Source: CAZAGD01 sp049699975
GTDB taxonomy: Bacteria > Desulfobacterota > SM23-61
NCBI GenBank assembly: GCA_049699975.1
Contig: JBNAWB010000058.1
Coordinates: forward strand, 1 to 17,831
Reading direction: 5' to 3'
Length of the DNA stretch: 17,831 nucleotides
Part shown: positions 1-7,632 of the stretch, piece after piece
How positions within the stretch are numbered: position 1 is the first letter of the stretch
Layout of the letters: the number at the start of each line of letters is the position of its first letter
Made by a program: the position numbers and the translations under genes
The notes under the pieces: generated by a model
Told to the model about the DNA's origin: nothing
Databases searched by the model: none
What the model saw: the letters and a program-made list of their open reading frames with translations, nothing else

Positions 1-64
1 CCTCCCGCCTGTCTCCTGCTGGTGAGAAAAATTAAAACTGATCGACGGTCAGAGAGATAAGTTG

Positions 65-92
65 TTGACATACCTTTCGGGCATGTTAAAAT
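65..92 (+). promoter_or_regulatory. sigma70-type promoter for rsmD-coaD
   Basis: The sequence shows TTGACA at 65-70 and TAAAAT at 87-92 with a 16-base spacer, preceded by TG one base upstream of the -10 (extended -10 form). Transcription would start near base 99, about 30 bases before the rsmD start codon. The spacer resembles that of the promoter at 8896-8924. Promoter activity is inferred from the match alone. Confidence 0.6.
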
Positions 93-127
93 TTAGAAAA
101 TTTAGTAAAGATGGCCTAAGAAACTGA

Positions 128-685
128 TTGCGCGTTATAGCTGGGGAATTAAAAGGAAAGAAGCTATTTTCAGTCAAAGGGATGGGGCTGAGGCCTACCT
201 CTGATCGGGTACGCGAGGCTATTTTCGACATTTTGCAAGAAAGAGTGCGCGGGAAGAAAGTTTTAGATCTTTTTGCGGGAACGGGGGCCTGGGGAATAGA
301 AGCCTTAAGCCGCGGCGCGGAGAAAGCTACCTTCGTAGAGCATAATGCCCATGTTTTGGCAGCTCTGCGCCGAAATATAAAAGAATGTCGCCTGGAAAAG
401 AAAAGTGAAGTTCTGCCTGGCGATGTTTTTCAAGGCCTAAGAATATTAGCCTCAAGAGGTGAAGTTTTTGATCTAATTTTTATTGATCCGCCCTATGCCC
501 AGGGATTGGTCAAGCAAACCCTTAAAGAGCTAAGCCAAAGGGACCTAATTACGCCACAAGGGCTTATCATTGCGGAGCATTCTATAAAAGAAGATTTGTC
601 TATACCTGTCCCCTGGGAATTAATAGACAGGCGCCAGTATGGGGCAACAAACATTTCTTTTTGGCAGCCTGCGGGCGAAAAATGA
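128..685 (+). CDS. rsmD: 16S rRNA (guanine-N2)-methyltransferase RsmD
   Basis: This 185-residue protein matches RsmD, which uses S-adenosylmethionine to methylate N2 of G966 (E. coli numbering) in 16S rRNA during small-subunit assembly in the cytoplasm. Visible motifs are the N-terminal RVIAGELKGKKL block, RPTSDRVREAIFDIL at 22-36, the SAM-binding motif I DLFAGTGAWGIEALSRGA at 47-64 with its acidic partner E71, and the catalytic DPPY at 120-123. A tryptophan at 55 replaces the usual small or aliphatic residue, a minor oddity. The start is TTG at 128; it gives the family's normal N terminus, and no in-frame ATG fits. The gene is followed 39 bases later by coaD, a very widespread pairing, so the two are probably one operon driven by the promoter at 65-92. 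Confidence 0.95.
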   Translation: MRVIAGELKGKKLFSVKGMGLRPTSDRVREAIFDILQERVRGKKVLDLFAGTGAWGIEALSRGAEKATFVEHNAHVLAALRRNIKECRLEKKSEVLPGDVFQGLRILASRGEVFDLIFIDPPYAQGLVKQTLKELSQRDLITPQGLIIAEHSIKEDLSIPVPWELIDRRQYGATNISFWQPAGEK

Positions 686-724
686 TTATAAAAAATAAGA
701 ACAAGAAATTGCTGAGGTTGAATT

Positions 725-1225
725 ATGAATGAAAAAATTGCGGTCTATCCGGGGTCATTTGATCCCATTACTAATGGGCATGTAAATATTGTGGAAAGAG
801 CTTTAGCAATCTTTGATAGAGTTATTGTGGCCGTAGCTCACAACCCGAATAAAGTCCCTCTTTTTTCCGTAGAAGAAAGGGTAGAGATGATAAAAGTTGC
901 TTTAAAGAATGATCCCCGGGTCAAAGTGGCTGCTTTTCAAGGTTTGTTAGTCAATTTTGTGGAGGAACAGGGGGCCCACGTGATTATCAGAGGACTGCGC
1001 GCCCTTTCTGATTTTGAGTACGAATTTCAAATGACTTTAATGAATAGAAAATTGAATCGCAAGGTTGATACCATATTTTTAATGACCGGCTTTAAATGGT
1101 TCTATACGAGTTCGAAGATAATTAAAGAGGCGGCTTCTTTAGGTGGGTCGGTTCGGGGTTTAGTACCAGAAATTGTTCACCAAAAGTTAAAAGAAAAATT
1201 TCCCCTTTACCGCAATGTTCCTTGA
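725..1225 (+). CDS. coaD: phosphopantetheine adenylyltransferase CoaD
   Basis: CoaD transfers AMP from ATP to 4'-phosphopantetheine to make dephospho-CoA, the penultimate step of CoA synthesis. The 166-residue length is standard for the bacterial enzyme. The sequence shows YPGSFDPITNGH at 8-19, containing the T/H-x-G-H nucleotidyltransferase signature; RGLRALSDFEYE at 89-100; MNRKL at 106-110; and a C-terminal ATP-binding segment TSSKIIKEAASLGGSVRGLVP at about 128-148. This last segment diverges from the common ISSSLVKEVA form but keeps the Ser-Ser and Lys positions. It lies 39 bases after rsmD, probably cotranscribed. A second CoA gene, coaBC, is 2 kb downstream. Confidence 0.96.
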   Translation: MNEKIAVYPGSFDPITNGHVNIVERALAIFDRVIVAVAHNPNKVPLFSVEERVEMIKVALKNDPRVKVAAFQGLLVNFVEEQGAHVIIRGLRALSDFEYEFQMTLMNRKLNRKVDTIFLMTGFKWFYTSSKIIKEAASLGGSVRGLVPEIVHQKLKEKFPLYRNVP

Positions 1226-1336
1226 GAAATAAATTACCGCAGAGAGCGCCAAGGGTGCAGCGGATTAATAAAGAGCAAATTTAATTCTTTTTTAAAAAGA
1301 TAAAATGGGAAAATATAATTGGAAAAGGAGAGCTTT

Positions 1337-2530
1337 ATGAAATTAGCAGAAAGGGTAAATAGAATCAAGCCGTCTCCTACTTTTGCGGCGGCCGCTAAAG
1401 CAGCAGCCATGCGGGCTCAGGGAATAGAGGTAATTAGCTTTGCCCAAGGGGAGCCAGATTTTGATACGCCCGAAAATATTAAAGAAGCAGCTTATCGGGC
1501 TATAAAAGAAGGGGTTACTAAATATACGCCAGCCGCAGGGTTTCCGGAGCTGAAAGAGGCCATTATCCAAAAATTTAAAAGAGATAATGGCTTGCTATAT
1601 GACCGCGCCCAAATTATAGCCTCTGCCGGGGCTAAACTCTGTATTTATAATTTAGCGCAAGCCTTATTAGGCCCGGGCGATGAGGTGATAGTCCCCGCTC
1701 CCTACTGGGTTTCATATACGGATATCGTTTTGCTCATGGATGCCCAACCGGTAATAATTCCTACCCAGGAAGAAGGGGGGTTCAAAATTACTCCTGCCCA
1801 ACTCAAAGCCGCGATTACGCCGCGGACTAAAGCCATTATTCTGAATAGTCCCAATAATCCTACAGGAGCAGTGTACTCAGCCAAGGAACTAAGAGAGTTA
1901 GCGGATATACTTTTGGCCCATAAAATTTTAATTATCGCGGACGATATCTATGAAAAATTTGTTTATGATGGGACTGTTTTTACGAGCATCGCCTCTTTGG
2001 GAAAAGAGGTGCAAGATCAGACTATAGTAATTAATGGTGTTTCTAAAACTTATGCTATGACAGGTTGGCGAATAGGCTACGCCGCCGGGCCTAAAGAAAT
2101 CATTGCCGCCATGGATAAAATCCAAACGCAGAATGTCTCTAATCCGGTTTCTTTTTGCCAAAAAGCAGCTATGGAAGCATTAACTGGCCCGCAAGAGTCC
2201 GTGAGGAAAATGGTAGCCGAATTTGATCGGCGGCGAAAATATATTGTGGAACGTTTAAATGCCCTTCCTGGCATCACTTGTTCCCTTCCCGCAGGAGCTT
2301 TTTATGCTTTCCCCAATATCACCGGTTTATTCGGCAGAAAGTGGAAAGGTAAAGTAATCTCTAATTCGGCAGATGTAACTGACTTTTTGTTGGAGGAAGC
2401 ACGGGTAGCAGTAGTGGCGGGCAGCGGTTTTGGAGATGATAAATATATTCGTTTTTCTTATGCTACCTCTATGAAAAATATTGAAAAAGGAATGGACCAG
2501 ATTCAAGAGGCTCTGGAAAAGCTAAGCTAA
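1337..2530 (+). CDS. aspC: class I pyridoxal-phosphate aspartate aminotransferase
   Basis: A 397-residue fold-type I aminotransferase of the thermophile/Geobacter-like aspartate aminotransferase subgroup (I-beta), which interconverts aspartate and oxaloacetate with glutamate/2-oxoglutarate. Visible are the substrate-loop motif FAQGEPDFDTPENI at about 35-48, SPNNPTG at 171-177 (N174 contacts PLP), D202 and Y205 of the ADDIY segment, the PLP-binding lysine K237 in SKTYAMTGWRIGYAAG, and R372 in IRFSYATS, which binds the substrate carboxylate. An upstream TTG at 1319 would add six residues, but the ribosome site AAAAGGAG at 1323-1330 sits correctly for ATG 1337, so that start is chosen. The stop is one base from the end of the convergent Nudix gene. 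Aspartate specificity over other dicarboxylate or prephenate activity is inferred from family resemblance. Confidence 0.9.
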   Translation: MKLAERVNRIKPSPTFAAAAKAAAMRAQGIEVISFAQGEPDFDTPENIKEAAYRAIKEGVTKYTPAAGFPELKEAIIQKFKRDNGLLYDRAQIIASAGAKLCIYNLAQALLGPGDEVIVPAPYWVSYTDIVLLMDAQPVIIPTQEEGGFKITPAQLKAAITPRTKAIILNSPNNPTGAVYSAKELRELADILLAHKILIIADDIYEKFVYDGTVFTSIASLGKEVQDQTIVINGVSKTYAMTGWRIGYAAGPKEIIAAMDKIQTQNVSNPVSFCQKAAMEALTGPQESVRKMVAEFDRRRKYIVERLNALPGITCSLPAGAFYAFPNITGLFGRKWKGKVISNSADVTDFLLEEARVAVVAGSGFGDDKYIRFSYATSMKNIEKGMDQIQEALEKLS

Positions 2531-2531
2531 A

Positions 2532-2999
2532 TTAAATAAGGCCTTGGCGGCGCGCCGCAAAATAATCTCGCAGGATAGTTTCGTGATCAAAGGCTAAAGG
2601 AGAGGGAAGCCTCCCTTCGTAAAATATTTCCGCCTGCTCGGCGTCATCGCTAGGGCGAAGAAATCCGCTATGGGCCTTAGCTATAAAAACTGTAGAAATA
2701 GTATGACGTCGCGGATCGCGAGCTGGGTCCGAATAAGTGTGAAATTGACGAATTTCAGTGACTTCGAGGCCGGTTTCTTCGCGCGCTTCTCTAAGGGCTG
2801 CTTTTTCCAACGGTTCGCCGTAATCCACGAATCCGCCGGGTAAAGCCCAAGCCCGCGGGGGATTTTTGCGAAAAATAAGCACAATCCCGCGGCCTTTCTC
2901 CGTATCTACCTCGATGATTATATCCACGGTAGGTACTGGGTTTAGGTATTGGAACACGGGTGTGCCACATTTAGGACAGAGGATCTCTTTTCCTTTCAT
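2532..2999 (-). CDS. Nudix hydrolase, ADP-ribose pyrophosphatase-like
   Basis: A 155-residue Nudix protein. The full Nudix box G-x5-E-x7-R-E-x2-E-E-x-G-L is present at residues 56-78, with R70, E71, E74 and E75 as metal ligands. After it comes HTYSDPARDPRRHTISTVF (about 87-105), which resembles the ADP-ribose pyrophosphatase subgroup (hydrolysis to AMP and ribose 5-phosphate); the substrate is an inference. The N terminus carries CPKC (C8, C11), half of a zinc ribbon, with no second CxxC visible. The start ATG is preceded by AAAAGGAG on the minus strand. It converges with aspC with a single base between stops, leaving no room for a separate terminator. A degraded minus-strand frame overlaps its 5' end. 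Confidence 0.85.
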   Translation of the reverse strand: MKGKEILCPKCGTPVFQYLNPVPTVDIIIEVDTEKGRGIVLIFRKNPPRAWALPGGFVDYGEPLEKAALREAREETGLEVTEIRQFHTYSDPARDPRRHTISTVFIAKAHSGFLRPSDDAEQAEIFYEGRLPSPLAFDHETILRDYFAARRQGLI

Positions 3000-3244
3000 G
3001 CTCTATGCTCCTTTTAATTCCCAGTCGTCCCAGGTTTAGGGTTTCCTTTAATTCCTTGACACCTGTCTCCTTTTTTGTTATAAATTTAGTACATTCTGGG
3101 CAGTAAATACAATGTTCAAAATCAAATATTTTAAAAATTGTAGTGGAAAACTTCCTTCAGCTTATGCTTCTCCCCATTGACTTCATAGATAACATACCAG
3201 AAGGTGTTTTTGGTGAAAGCCTGGAGGAGGAATAAGCGGACCAA
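2971..3244 (-). pseudogene. possible frameshifted small gene, minus strand, function unknown
   Basis: The space between the Nudix gene and coaBC contains two abutting minus-strand frames that read as one protein if one T is removed from a run of five (A5 at 3133-3137 on the plus strand). The first frame runs from a TTG at 3244 (open upstream to 3322) and reads MVRLFLLQAF...KEVFHYNF before TAA at 3131-3133. Restoring the frame continues as KIFDFEHCIYCPECTKFI...TLNLGRLGIKRS and ends at 2971 inside the Nudix gene, about 90 residues in all. The C-x2-C-x2-C cluster (codons near 3091-3111) and mixed composition look protein-like. I do not recognise the family. It may be a decayed gene, an assembly or sequencing error in a homopolymer, or chance in A+T-rich DNA. 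Confidence 0.35.
3056..3084 (+). promoter_or_regulatory. candidate promoter upstream of coaBC
   Basis: A perfect -35 TTGACA at 3056-3061 and TATAAA at 3079-3084 are separated by 17 bases, a near-consensus sigma70 promoter pointing at coaBC. It would give a leader of about 200 bases. A closer alternative is an extended -10, TGATAAAAT at 3248-3256, without a recognisable -35. The near-consensus promoter lies inside the possible minus-strand pseudogene, so the two interpretations compete. Confidence 0.45.
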
Positions 3245-3292
3245 TTTTGATAAAATAAACGAAGCCTTCTTTAGCCAATTTTCATAAGAAAG

Positions 3293-4489
3293 ATGAAGCT
3301 TAAAGGGAAGAATATAGTTTTAGGAGTGACCGGAGGAATAGCTGCCTATAAAGCTGCCGAGCTGGTCCGGGAATTAGTGCGGGAAGAGGCGAAGGTCCAC
3401 GTGATGATGACTAAAAATGCCCAGGCTTTCATAACTCCTCTCACTTTGCAAACACTTTCAGGCAACGCCGTAATCACGGAACTTTTTAGCTTGTTCGCGG
3501 AAGCTAAAGTCGGCCACATTGCTTTAGCGGACATGGCGGAAATTGTAGTCATCGCCCCGGCCACGGCGAATATTATTGGCAAAATTGCCGCCGGTATAGC
3601 TGATGATATGCTAACTACTGTGGTTATGGCTACTAAGGCTCCAGTTTTGATCGCCCCCGCCATGAACGTCCACATGTGGGATAATCCCATCTGCCAGCAA
3701 AATGTAGCCAAGCTGCGCTCCTTAGGATACTATTTCGTTGGTCCGGCTGCGGGCGAATTGGCTTGTGGGTATGAAGGGAAAGGCCGATTGGCTGAAATTA
3801 CGGATATTATAGAAGAGATTAAAAGCCTCCTCGCCCCCAAAGATTTTGCCGGAGAAAAAATACTGGTCACTGCCGGACCAACTGCCGAGCCAATAGATCC
3901 GGTGCGGTTTATTTCTAATCACTCTTCGGGCAAGATGGGTTTTGCCTTAGCGCGGGCCGCCTTAAGGAGAGGAGCCGAAGTTACGCTTATCAGCGGCCCA
4001 ACTCACCTTGCCGCCCCTAAGCAAAGCAAATTCATCGCCGTGCGCACAGCTCAGGAGATGCGCCAAGCCGTTTTAGAAAATTTTCCCGACGCAACTTTCC
4101 TGCTTATGGCCGCTGCCGTGTCTGATTATCGACCTAAAGAGATGGTCGAACAGAAAATAAAAAAGATAGCTCCCCAGATTAGCTTAGAATTAGAGCAGAA
4201 TCCAGATATTTTGGAGGAAGTGGGCCGAATTAAAGGTACGCGGGTAGTCGTGGGCTTTGCGGCCGAGACAGAAGATTTAATAAAGAACGCTCAAAAAAAA
4301 CTAACCCAAAAAAATTTGGATTTGATTGTGGCCAATGATTTGAACATGCCGGGAGCTGGTTTTGCAGTAGACACAAATATCGTCAAAATATTAGATCGCT
4401 CCGGAAAAGTGGAAGAACTTCCCTTAATGACCAAAGAAGAATTAGCAGACTGTATTCTGGATCGTCTTAAAAGTCTTAAAAAATCATGA
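3293..4489 (+). CDS. coaBC: bifunctional phosphopantothenoylcysteine decarboxylase / phosphopantothenate-cysteine ligase
   Basis: A 398-residue two-domain enzyme that joins 4'-phosphopantothenate to cysteine (CoaB, CTP-dependent) and then decarboxylates the product to 4'-phosphopantetheine (CoaC, FMN-dependent). The CoaC half (about 1-180) shows GVTGGIAAYK at 11-20, the active-site histidine H75 in GHIALAD, the PAMNVHMW substrate motif at 122-129, and catalytic C158 in the ACGYEGKGR loop. The CoaB half (about 188-398) shows TAGPTAEPIDPVRFISNHSSGKMG (193-216) and AAAVSDYRP (273-281). All key residues are present. The next gene overlaps its stop by four bases (ATGA), so the uracil-DNA glycosylase is translationally coupled. 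coaD is encoded upstream in the same window. Confidence 0.96.
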   Translation: MKLKGKNIVLGVTGGIAAYKAAELVRELVREEAKVHVMMTKNAQAFITPLTLQTLSGNAVITELFSLFAEAKVGHIALADMAEIVVIAPATANIIGKIAAGIADDMLTTVVMATKAPVLIAPAMNVHMWDNPICQQNVAKLRSLGYYFVGPAAGELACGYEGKGRLAEITDIIEEIKSLLAPKDFAGEKILVTAGPTAEPIDPVRFISNHSSGKMGFALARAALRRGAEVTLISGPTHLAAPKQSKFIAVRTAQEMRQAVLENFPDATFLLMAAAVSDYRPKEMVEQKIKKIAPQISLELEQNPDILEEVGRIKGTRVVVGFAAETEDLIKNAQKKLTQKNLDLIVANDLNMPGAGFAVDTNIVKILDRSGKVEELPLMTKEELADCILDRLKSLKKS

Positions 4490-5232
4490 AACAGGGAGAA
4501 GCATTCCCGACAATAGAAGCTTATGATTATCGAGTTTGGCTCAAAGAAACTATAATAGGTTTGCGTCATTACTTGGAAGAAGAAATGGAACTCGGCTGGG
4601 AAGGTTGGGAGAATAGCCCAGCAGTTAAATTAGGCCAAGAAATTTCTTTGACCATCAATTTAGATAGCATTCGCCAGGAATTAGGTGATTGTCAGCGCTG
4701 TGGATTGCATGCTTCGCGCACCCGGATTGTTTTTGGTACGGGTAATCCCCAGGCCGAACTGGTTTTTATAGGTGAAGCTCCAGGTAGAGAAGAAGATCTG
4801 CAGGGTGAACCGTTCGTGGGCCAAGCAGGACAGCTTCTTACCCGAATTATCGAAGCTATAGGGTTAAGAAGACAGGAAGTTTATATAACCAATGTTATTA
4901 AGTGTCGGCCTCCAGAAAATCGTAATCCGGCTCCGGAAGAAATCGCGGCCTGTGAGCCTTTTTTAATTAAACAGTTGGCAGCTATTCGGCCGCGATTGAT
5001 TTGTGCCTTGGGTACTTTTGCGGCCCAGACCCTGCTGAAGACCGAGGCCAAGATTTCTGCTCTCCGAGGTAGATTTCACGTATATCAGGGAATACCCCTT
5101 ATGCCCACTTACCATCCGGCTTTCTTACTCCGCAATCCTCAGAAAAAGCGGGATGTATGGGAAGATATGAAGAAATTAAAAAAAGAATACGAGAAACTGC
5201 GGACAGCATCGGCTGCGCCGAGTGCAAAATAG
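4486..5232 (+). CDS. udg: family 4 (iron-sulfur) uracil-DNA glycosylase
   Basis: Removes uracil, produced by cytosine deamination, from DNA and begins base-excision repair. The 248-residue protein has a roughly 60-residue poorly conserved N-terminal extension, then the catalytic domain. Visible are C69 and C72 (DCQRC), C140 (VIKCRPP) and C156 (AACEP), which bind the [4Fe-4S] cluster; the uracil-binding motif GEAPGREED at 96-104; EPFVGQAG at 108-115; NVIKCRPPENRNP around 136-148; and the DNA-intercalation motif HPAFLLRNP at 210-218. The ATG at 4486 overlaps the coaBC stop (ATGA), making coupled translation likely. The N-terminal extension is common in bacterial members, and I assign no function to it. 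Confidence 0.93.
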   Translation: MKQGEAFPTIEAYDYRVWLKETIIGLRHYLEEEMELGWEGWENSPAVKLGQEISLTINLDSIRQELGDCQRCGLHASRTRIVFGTGNPQAELVFIGEAPGREEDLQGEPFVGQAGQLLTRIIEAIGLRRQEVYITNVIKCRPPENRNPAPEEIAACEPFLIKQLAAIRPRLICALGTFAAQTLLKTEAKISALRGRFHVYQGIPLMPTYHPAFLLRNPQKKRDVWEDMKKLKKEYEKLRTASAAPSAK

Positions 5233-5241
5233 GAGTTATTG

Positions 5242-6543
5242 ATGTATAGAAAGTACGCCTATATTTTTATGATTCTGTTTGGTATATTTTTAACCTTTCT
5301 CCCTTGGGATAGTTCGGGACAAAGAAAACAAGTAGACGTGATCAAGATTAACGACGCCATAACTCCGGCGGTGGCCGAATTTATTAGCAAATCAATTGAG
5401 CAAGCTGTGAAAAACCGGGCCGAATGTTTGGTGATCCAGTTAGACACTCCGGGCGGGCTGGACACTTCGATGCGCGATATAATCAAAGACATTATGAACG
5501 CCGATATTCCCATTATAGTCTATGTAGCCCCCAGTGGCGCCAGGGCTGCTTCGGCAGGTGTTTTTATTACTTTGGCGGCAGATATTGCGGCGATGGCTCC
5601 GGGGACGAACATAGGGGCTGCTCACCCCGTGGCCGTTGGCGGCGGGCGGATAGACCGGACCATGAGTGAAAAAATAGTCAATGATGCGGTGGCCTACATT
5701 CAATCGATCGCTGAAAAAAAGGGGCGGAATGTAAAATGGGCTGCCCAAGCGGTGCGGGAGAGTGTTTCCATTAGAGAAACAGAAGCCCTAAGAATAAAAG
5801 TCATCGACTTAATAGCTAAAGACCTAAATGATTTGTTAGAAAAAGTTCATGGTAAAACCATCGAAAAACCTCGCGGGGAAATTAAATTAGCTACCAAAGG
5901 TCTGAAAACCAATTTATTAGAAATGGGTTTCCGCGAACGGTTTTTGGCCGTTTTGAGTAATCCTAATATTGCCTACATCCTTATGATGATCGGTTTAGTG
6001 GGCCTATACTTTGAACTTTCTAACCCCGGGGCCATCTTTCCCGGGGTGATTGGCGGAATATGTTTAATTTTGGCTTTCTTTGCCTTTCGCACCTTACCGG
6101 TCAATTATGCCGGCGTGATGCTGATCCTCTTGGGCGTTTTTCTCTTTGTGGCGGAAATAAAAATCGCCAGTTATGGTCTCCTCACCATAGGGGGCTTAGT
6201 CTCCTTAGCTCTGGGATCAATTATGCTCTTTGAATCACCCATTCCCGCCTTGCGTGCTTCCCTTTATGTAATTATTCCCACCGTTATCGTTACCGGGGCC
6301 TTTTTTGCCTTCGCGGTGACTATGGCCATTAAAGCTCAATTGGCCAAGCCAGCAACGGGTGCCGAAGGATTGGTTGGAGAAGTTGGGGTGGTCCAAACGC
6401 CTTTGCGTCCTGAGGGTAAAGTCTTCGTGCATGGTGAGATCTGGAATGCTTATGCCGAGGAAACAATAGAAGTGGGCGAGAAAGTGCGCGTCATAAAAAC
6501 AGAAGGACTCAAAGTTAAAGTGGAAAAAATAAAGCAGGCTTAA
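5242..6543 (+). CDS. nfeD: NfeD-family membrane-bound serine protease (ClpP-class)
   Basis: A 433-residue long-form NfeD protein. Order: signal or membrane segment at about 4-21; ClpP/SppA-like protease domain about 30-200; several membrane helices between about 244 and 362; C-terminal OB-like NfeD domain about 371-430. The protease shows TPGG at 69-72, the presumed nucleophile S104 in SGARAASAG, and K144 in MSEKIVND as the general base. The 40-residue spacing matches the Ser-Lys dyad known from Pyrococcus PH1510. In that system the protease cleaves the C-terminal tail of its stomatin partner, and here a slipin gene follows after 51 bases. A TTG at 5239 lies only three bases after the AGGAG site, so ATG 5242 (six-base spacing) is preferred. 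Confidence 0.92.
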   Translation: MYRKYAYIFMILFGIFLTFLPWDSSGQRKQVDVIKINDAITPAVAEFISKSIEQAVKNRAECLVIQLDTPGGLDTSMRDIIKDIMNADIPIIVYVAPSGARAASAGVFITLAADIAAMAPGTNIGAAHPVAVGGGRIDRTMSEKIVNDAVAYIQSIAEKKGRNVKWAAQAVRESVSIRETEALRIKVIDLIAKDLNDLLEKVHGKTIEKPRGEIKLATKGLKTNLLEMGFRERFLAVLSNPNIAYILMMIGLVGLYFELSNPGAIFPGVIGGICLILAFFAFRTLPVNYAGVMLILLGVFLFVAEIKIASYGLLTIGGLVSLALGSIMLFESPIPALRASLYVIIPTVIVTGAFFAFAVTMAIKAQLAKPATGAEGLVGEVGVVQTPLRPEGKVFVHGEIWNAYAEETIEVGEKVRVIKTEGLKVKVEKIKQA

Positions 6544-6594
6544 TTTCGCCAAATATTTTGCAAATCTTTAAAATAAAAGAAGGAGGAGATAATT

Positions 6595-7380
6595 ATGTCG
6601 GTTATATCGCTTGCAGTTTTGTTGATTCTAATTTTGATGATCTTGGCCAGTGCGTTAAGAATTCTTAATGAATATGAAAGAGGAGTAATCTTCCGCCTGG
6701 GACGCGTGCGCACTGTTGGTGGCCAGCCAGCAGCTAAGGGACCTGGTTTAATTTTTTTGATTCCTATCGTGGATAGATTAGTCAAAGTAAGTTTGCGCAC
6801 GGTGACCATGGATGTTCCGCCGCAGGATGTAATTACCCGCGACAACGTTTCCATTAAAGTAAACGCGGTTATTTATTTCCGAGTCATGGACCCCATTAAA
6901 GCCGTCATCGAGATTGAAAATTATCTTTACGGTACATCCCAGCTATCGCAAACCACCCTGCGTTCTGTTTGCGGACAAGTAGAACTGGACGAACTCCTTT
7001 ACCAGCGCGATAAGATCAATATTCACTTGCAAGAGATTTTGGATAAGCATACTGACCCCTGGGGAGTAAAAGTTACCACGGTAGAAGTTAAAGCCATCGA
7101 CTTGCCCGAAGAGATGCGCCGGGCCATGGCTAAACAGGCTGAAGCTGAGCGGGAGCGGAGATCGAAAATTATCCATGCTGAAGGAGAATACCAGGCTGCG
7201 GAAAGATTGCGGGATGCGGCTCAGATCATGGCTTCTACACCTATGGCCTTGCAACTGCGTTATCTACAGACCTTAACGGAAATTGCTACCGAAAAGAACT
7301 CCACTACTATCTTCCCCATACCTATTGATCTGGTCAAGCCTTTCCTGCAGATGGCCGAGAAAAGCGGTGAGAAAAGCTGA
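6595..7380 (+). CDS. slipin / stomatin-like SPFH-domain membrane protein
   Basis: A 261-residue band 7/SPFH protein, the standard partner of long NfeD proteases. It has a single N-terminal membrane helix at about 3-22, followed by NEYERGVIFRLGR (25-37), the family hallmark, then the SPFH domain to about 175. A coiled-coil segment rich in Ala, Glu and Arg (about 176-212, AKQAEAERERRSKII) mediates oligomerisation in the family. The C terminus keeps a hydrophobic stretch (STTIFPIPIDLVKPF), the type of region cleaved by the NfeD protease in archaeal homologues. A strong site AAGGAGGAG lies just upstream of the ATG. The two proteins likely organise or police membrane microdomains; no sequence here gives a more specific role. 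Confidence 0.92.
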   Translation: MSVISLAVLLILILMILASALRILNEYERGVIFRLGRVRTVGGQPAAKGPGLIFLIPIVDRLVKVSLRTVTMDVPPQDVITRDNVSIKVNAVIYFRVMDPIKAVIEIENYLYGTSQLSQTTLRSVCGQVELDELLYQRDKINIHLQEILDKHTDPWGVKVTTVEVKAIDLPEEMRRAMAKQAEAERERRSKIIHAEGEYQAAERLRDAAQIMASTPMALQLRYLQTLTEIATEKNSTTIFPIPIDLVKPFLQMAEKSGEKS

Positions 7381-7575
7381 GCTATGTTCACCAAAAGCCC
7401 AGAGACCTGCTAACTTTCTTTTCTCAATGAGGAGTTATTAAGGGATGCAAATCTCATATTACACCCCAAACTATGAGTCAGGGCGAGGACGATGCACTTG
7501 ATGCTCCTATTATTAAATTCAGAGAAAGGAAGCGCGCAGAATAAATAGAAGTCCTAAAATTTAAAGGTGGGAGAA

Positions 7576-7607
7576 GAATAAGGCCCTTGCAGGGGCCTTA
7601 TTCTTTT
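7576..7607 (+). terminator. rho-independent terminator after the slipin operon
   Basis: GAATAAGGCCC (7576-7586) pairs perfectly with GGGCCTTATTC (7593-7603) across a 6-base loop, an 11-base-pair stem followed directly by TTTT. It lies 196 bases after the slipin stop and just before the MFS gene, so it would isolate that gene from upstream transcription. The rest of 7381-7575 shows no convincing gene or promoter. Confidence 0.8.
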
Positions 7608-7632
7608 AAGGGAGAAGAAAAAGGAGTTTATT

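Noticed and set aside
1..60. Possible C-terminal tail of an upstream gene (frame 1 open for 19 codons, TAA at 58-60; another frame ends at 33).
   Set aside because: Too short and two frames compete; neither tail is recognisable. RecG often precedes rsmD, but nothing here proves it.
1236..1263. ACCGCAGAGAGCGCCAAGGGTGCAGCGG word before aspC, reminiscent of dispersed CGCAGAG-type repeats.
   Set aside because: Only one copy in the window and only 4-base terminal complementarity; repeat status cannot be shown.
7473..7544. A 23-codon frame MSQGEDDALDAPIIKFRERKRAE in the gap after the slipin gene, open upstream to 7431.
   Set aside because: Looks somewhat protein-like, but it is very short, has no placed ribosome site (the AGGAG at 7430-7434 suits a different ATG at 7445) and no recognised homologue.
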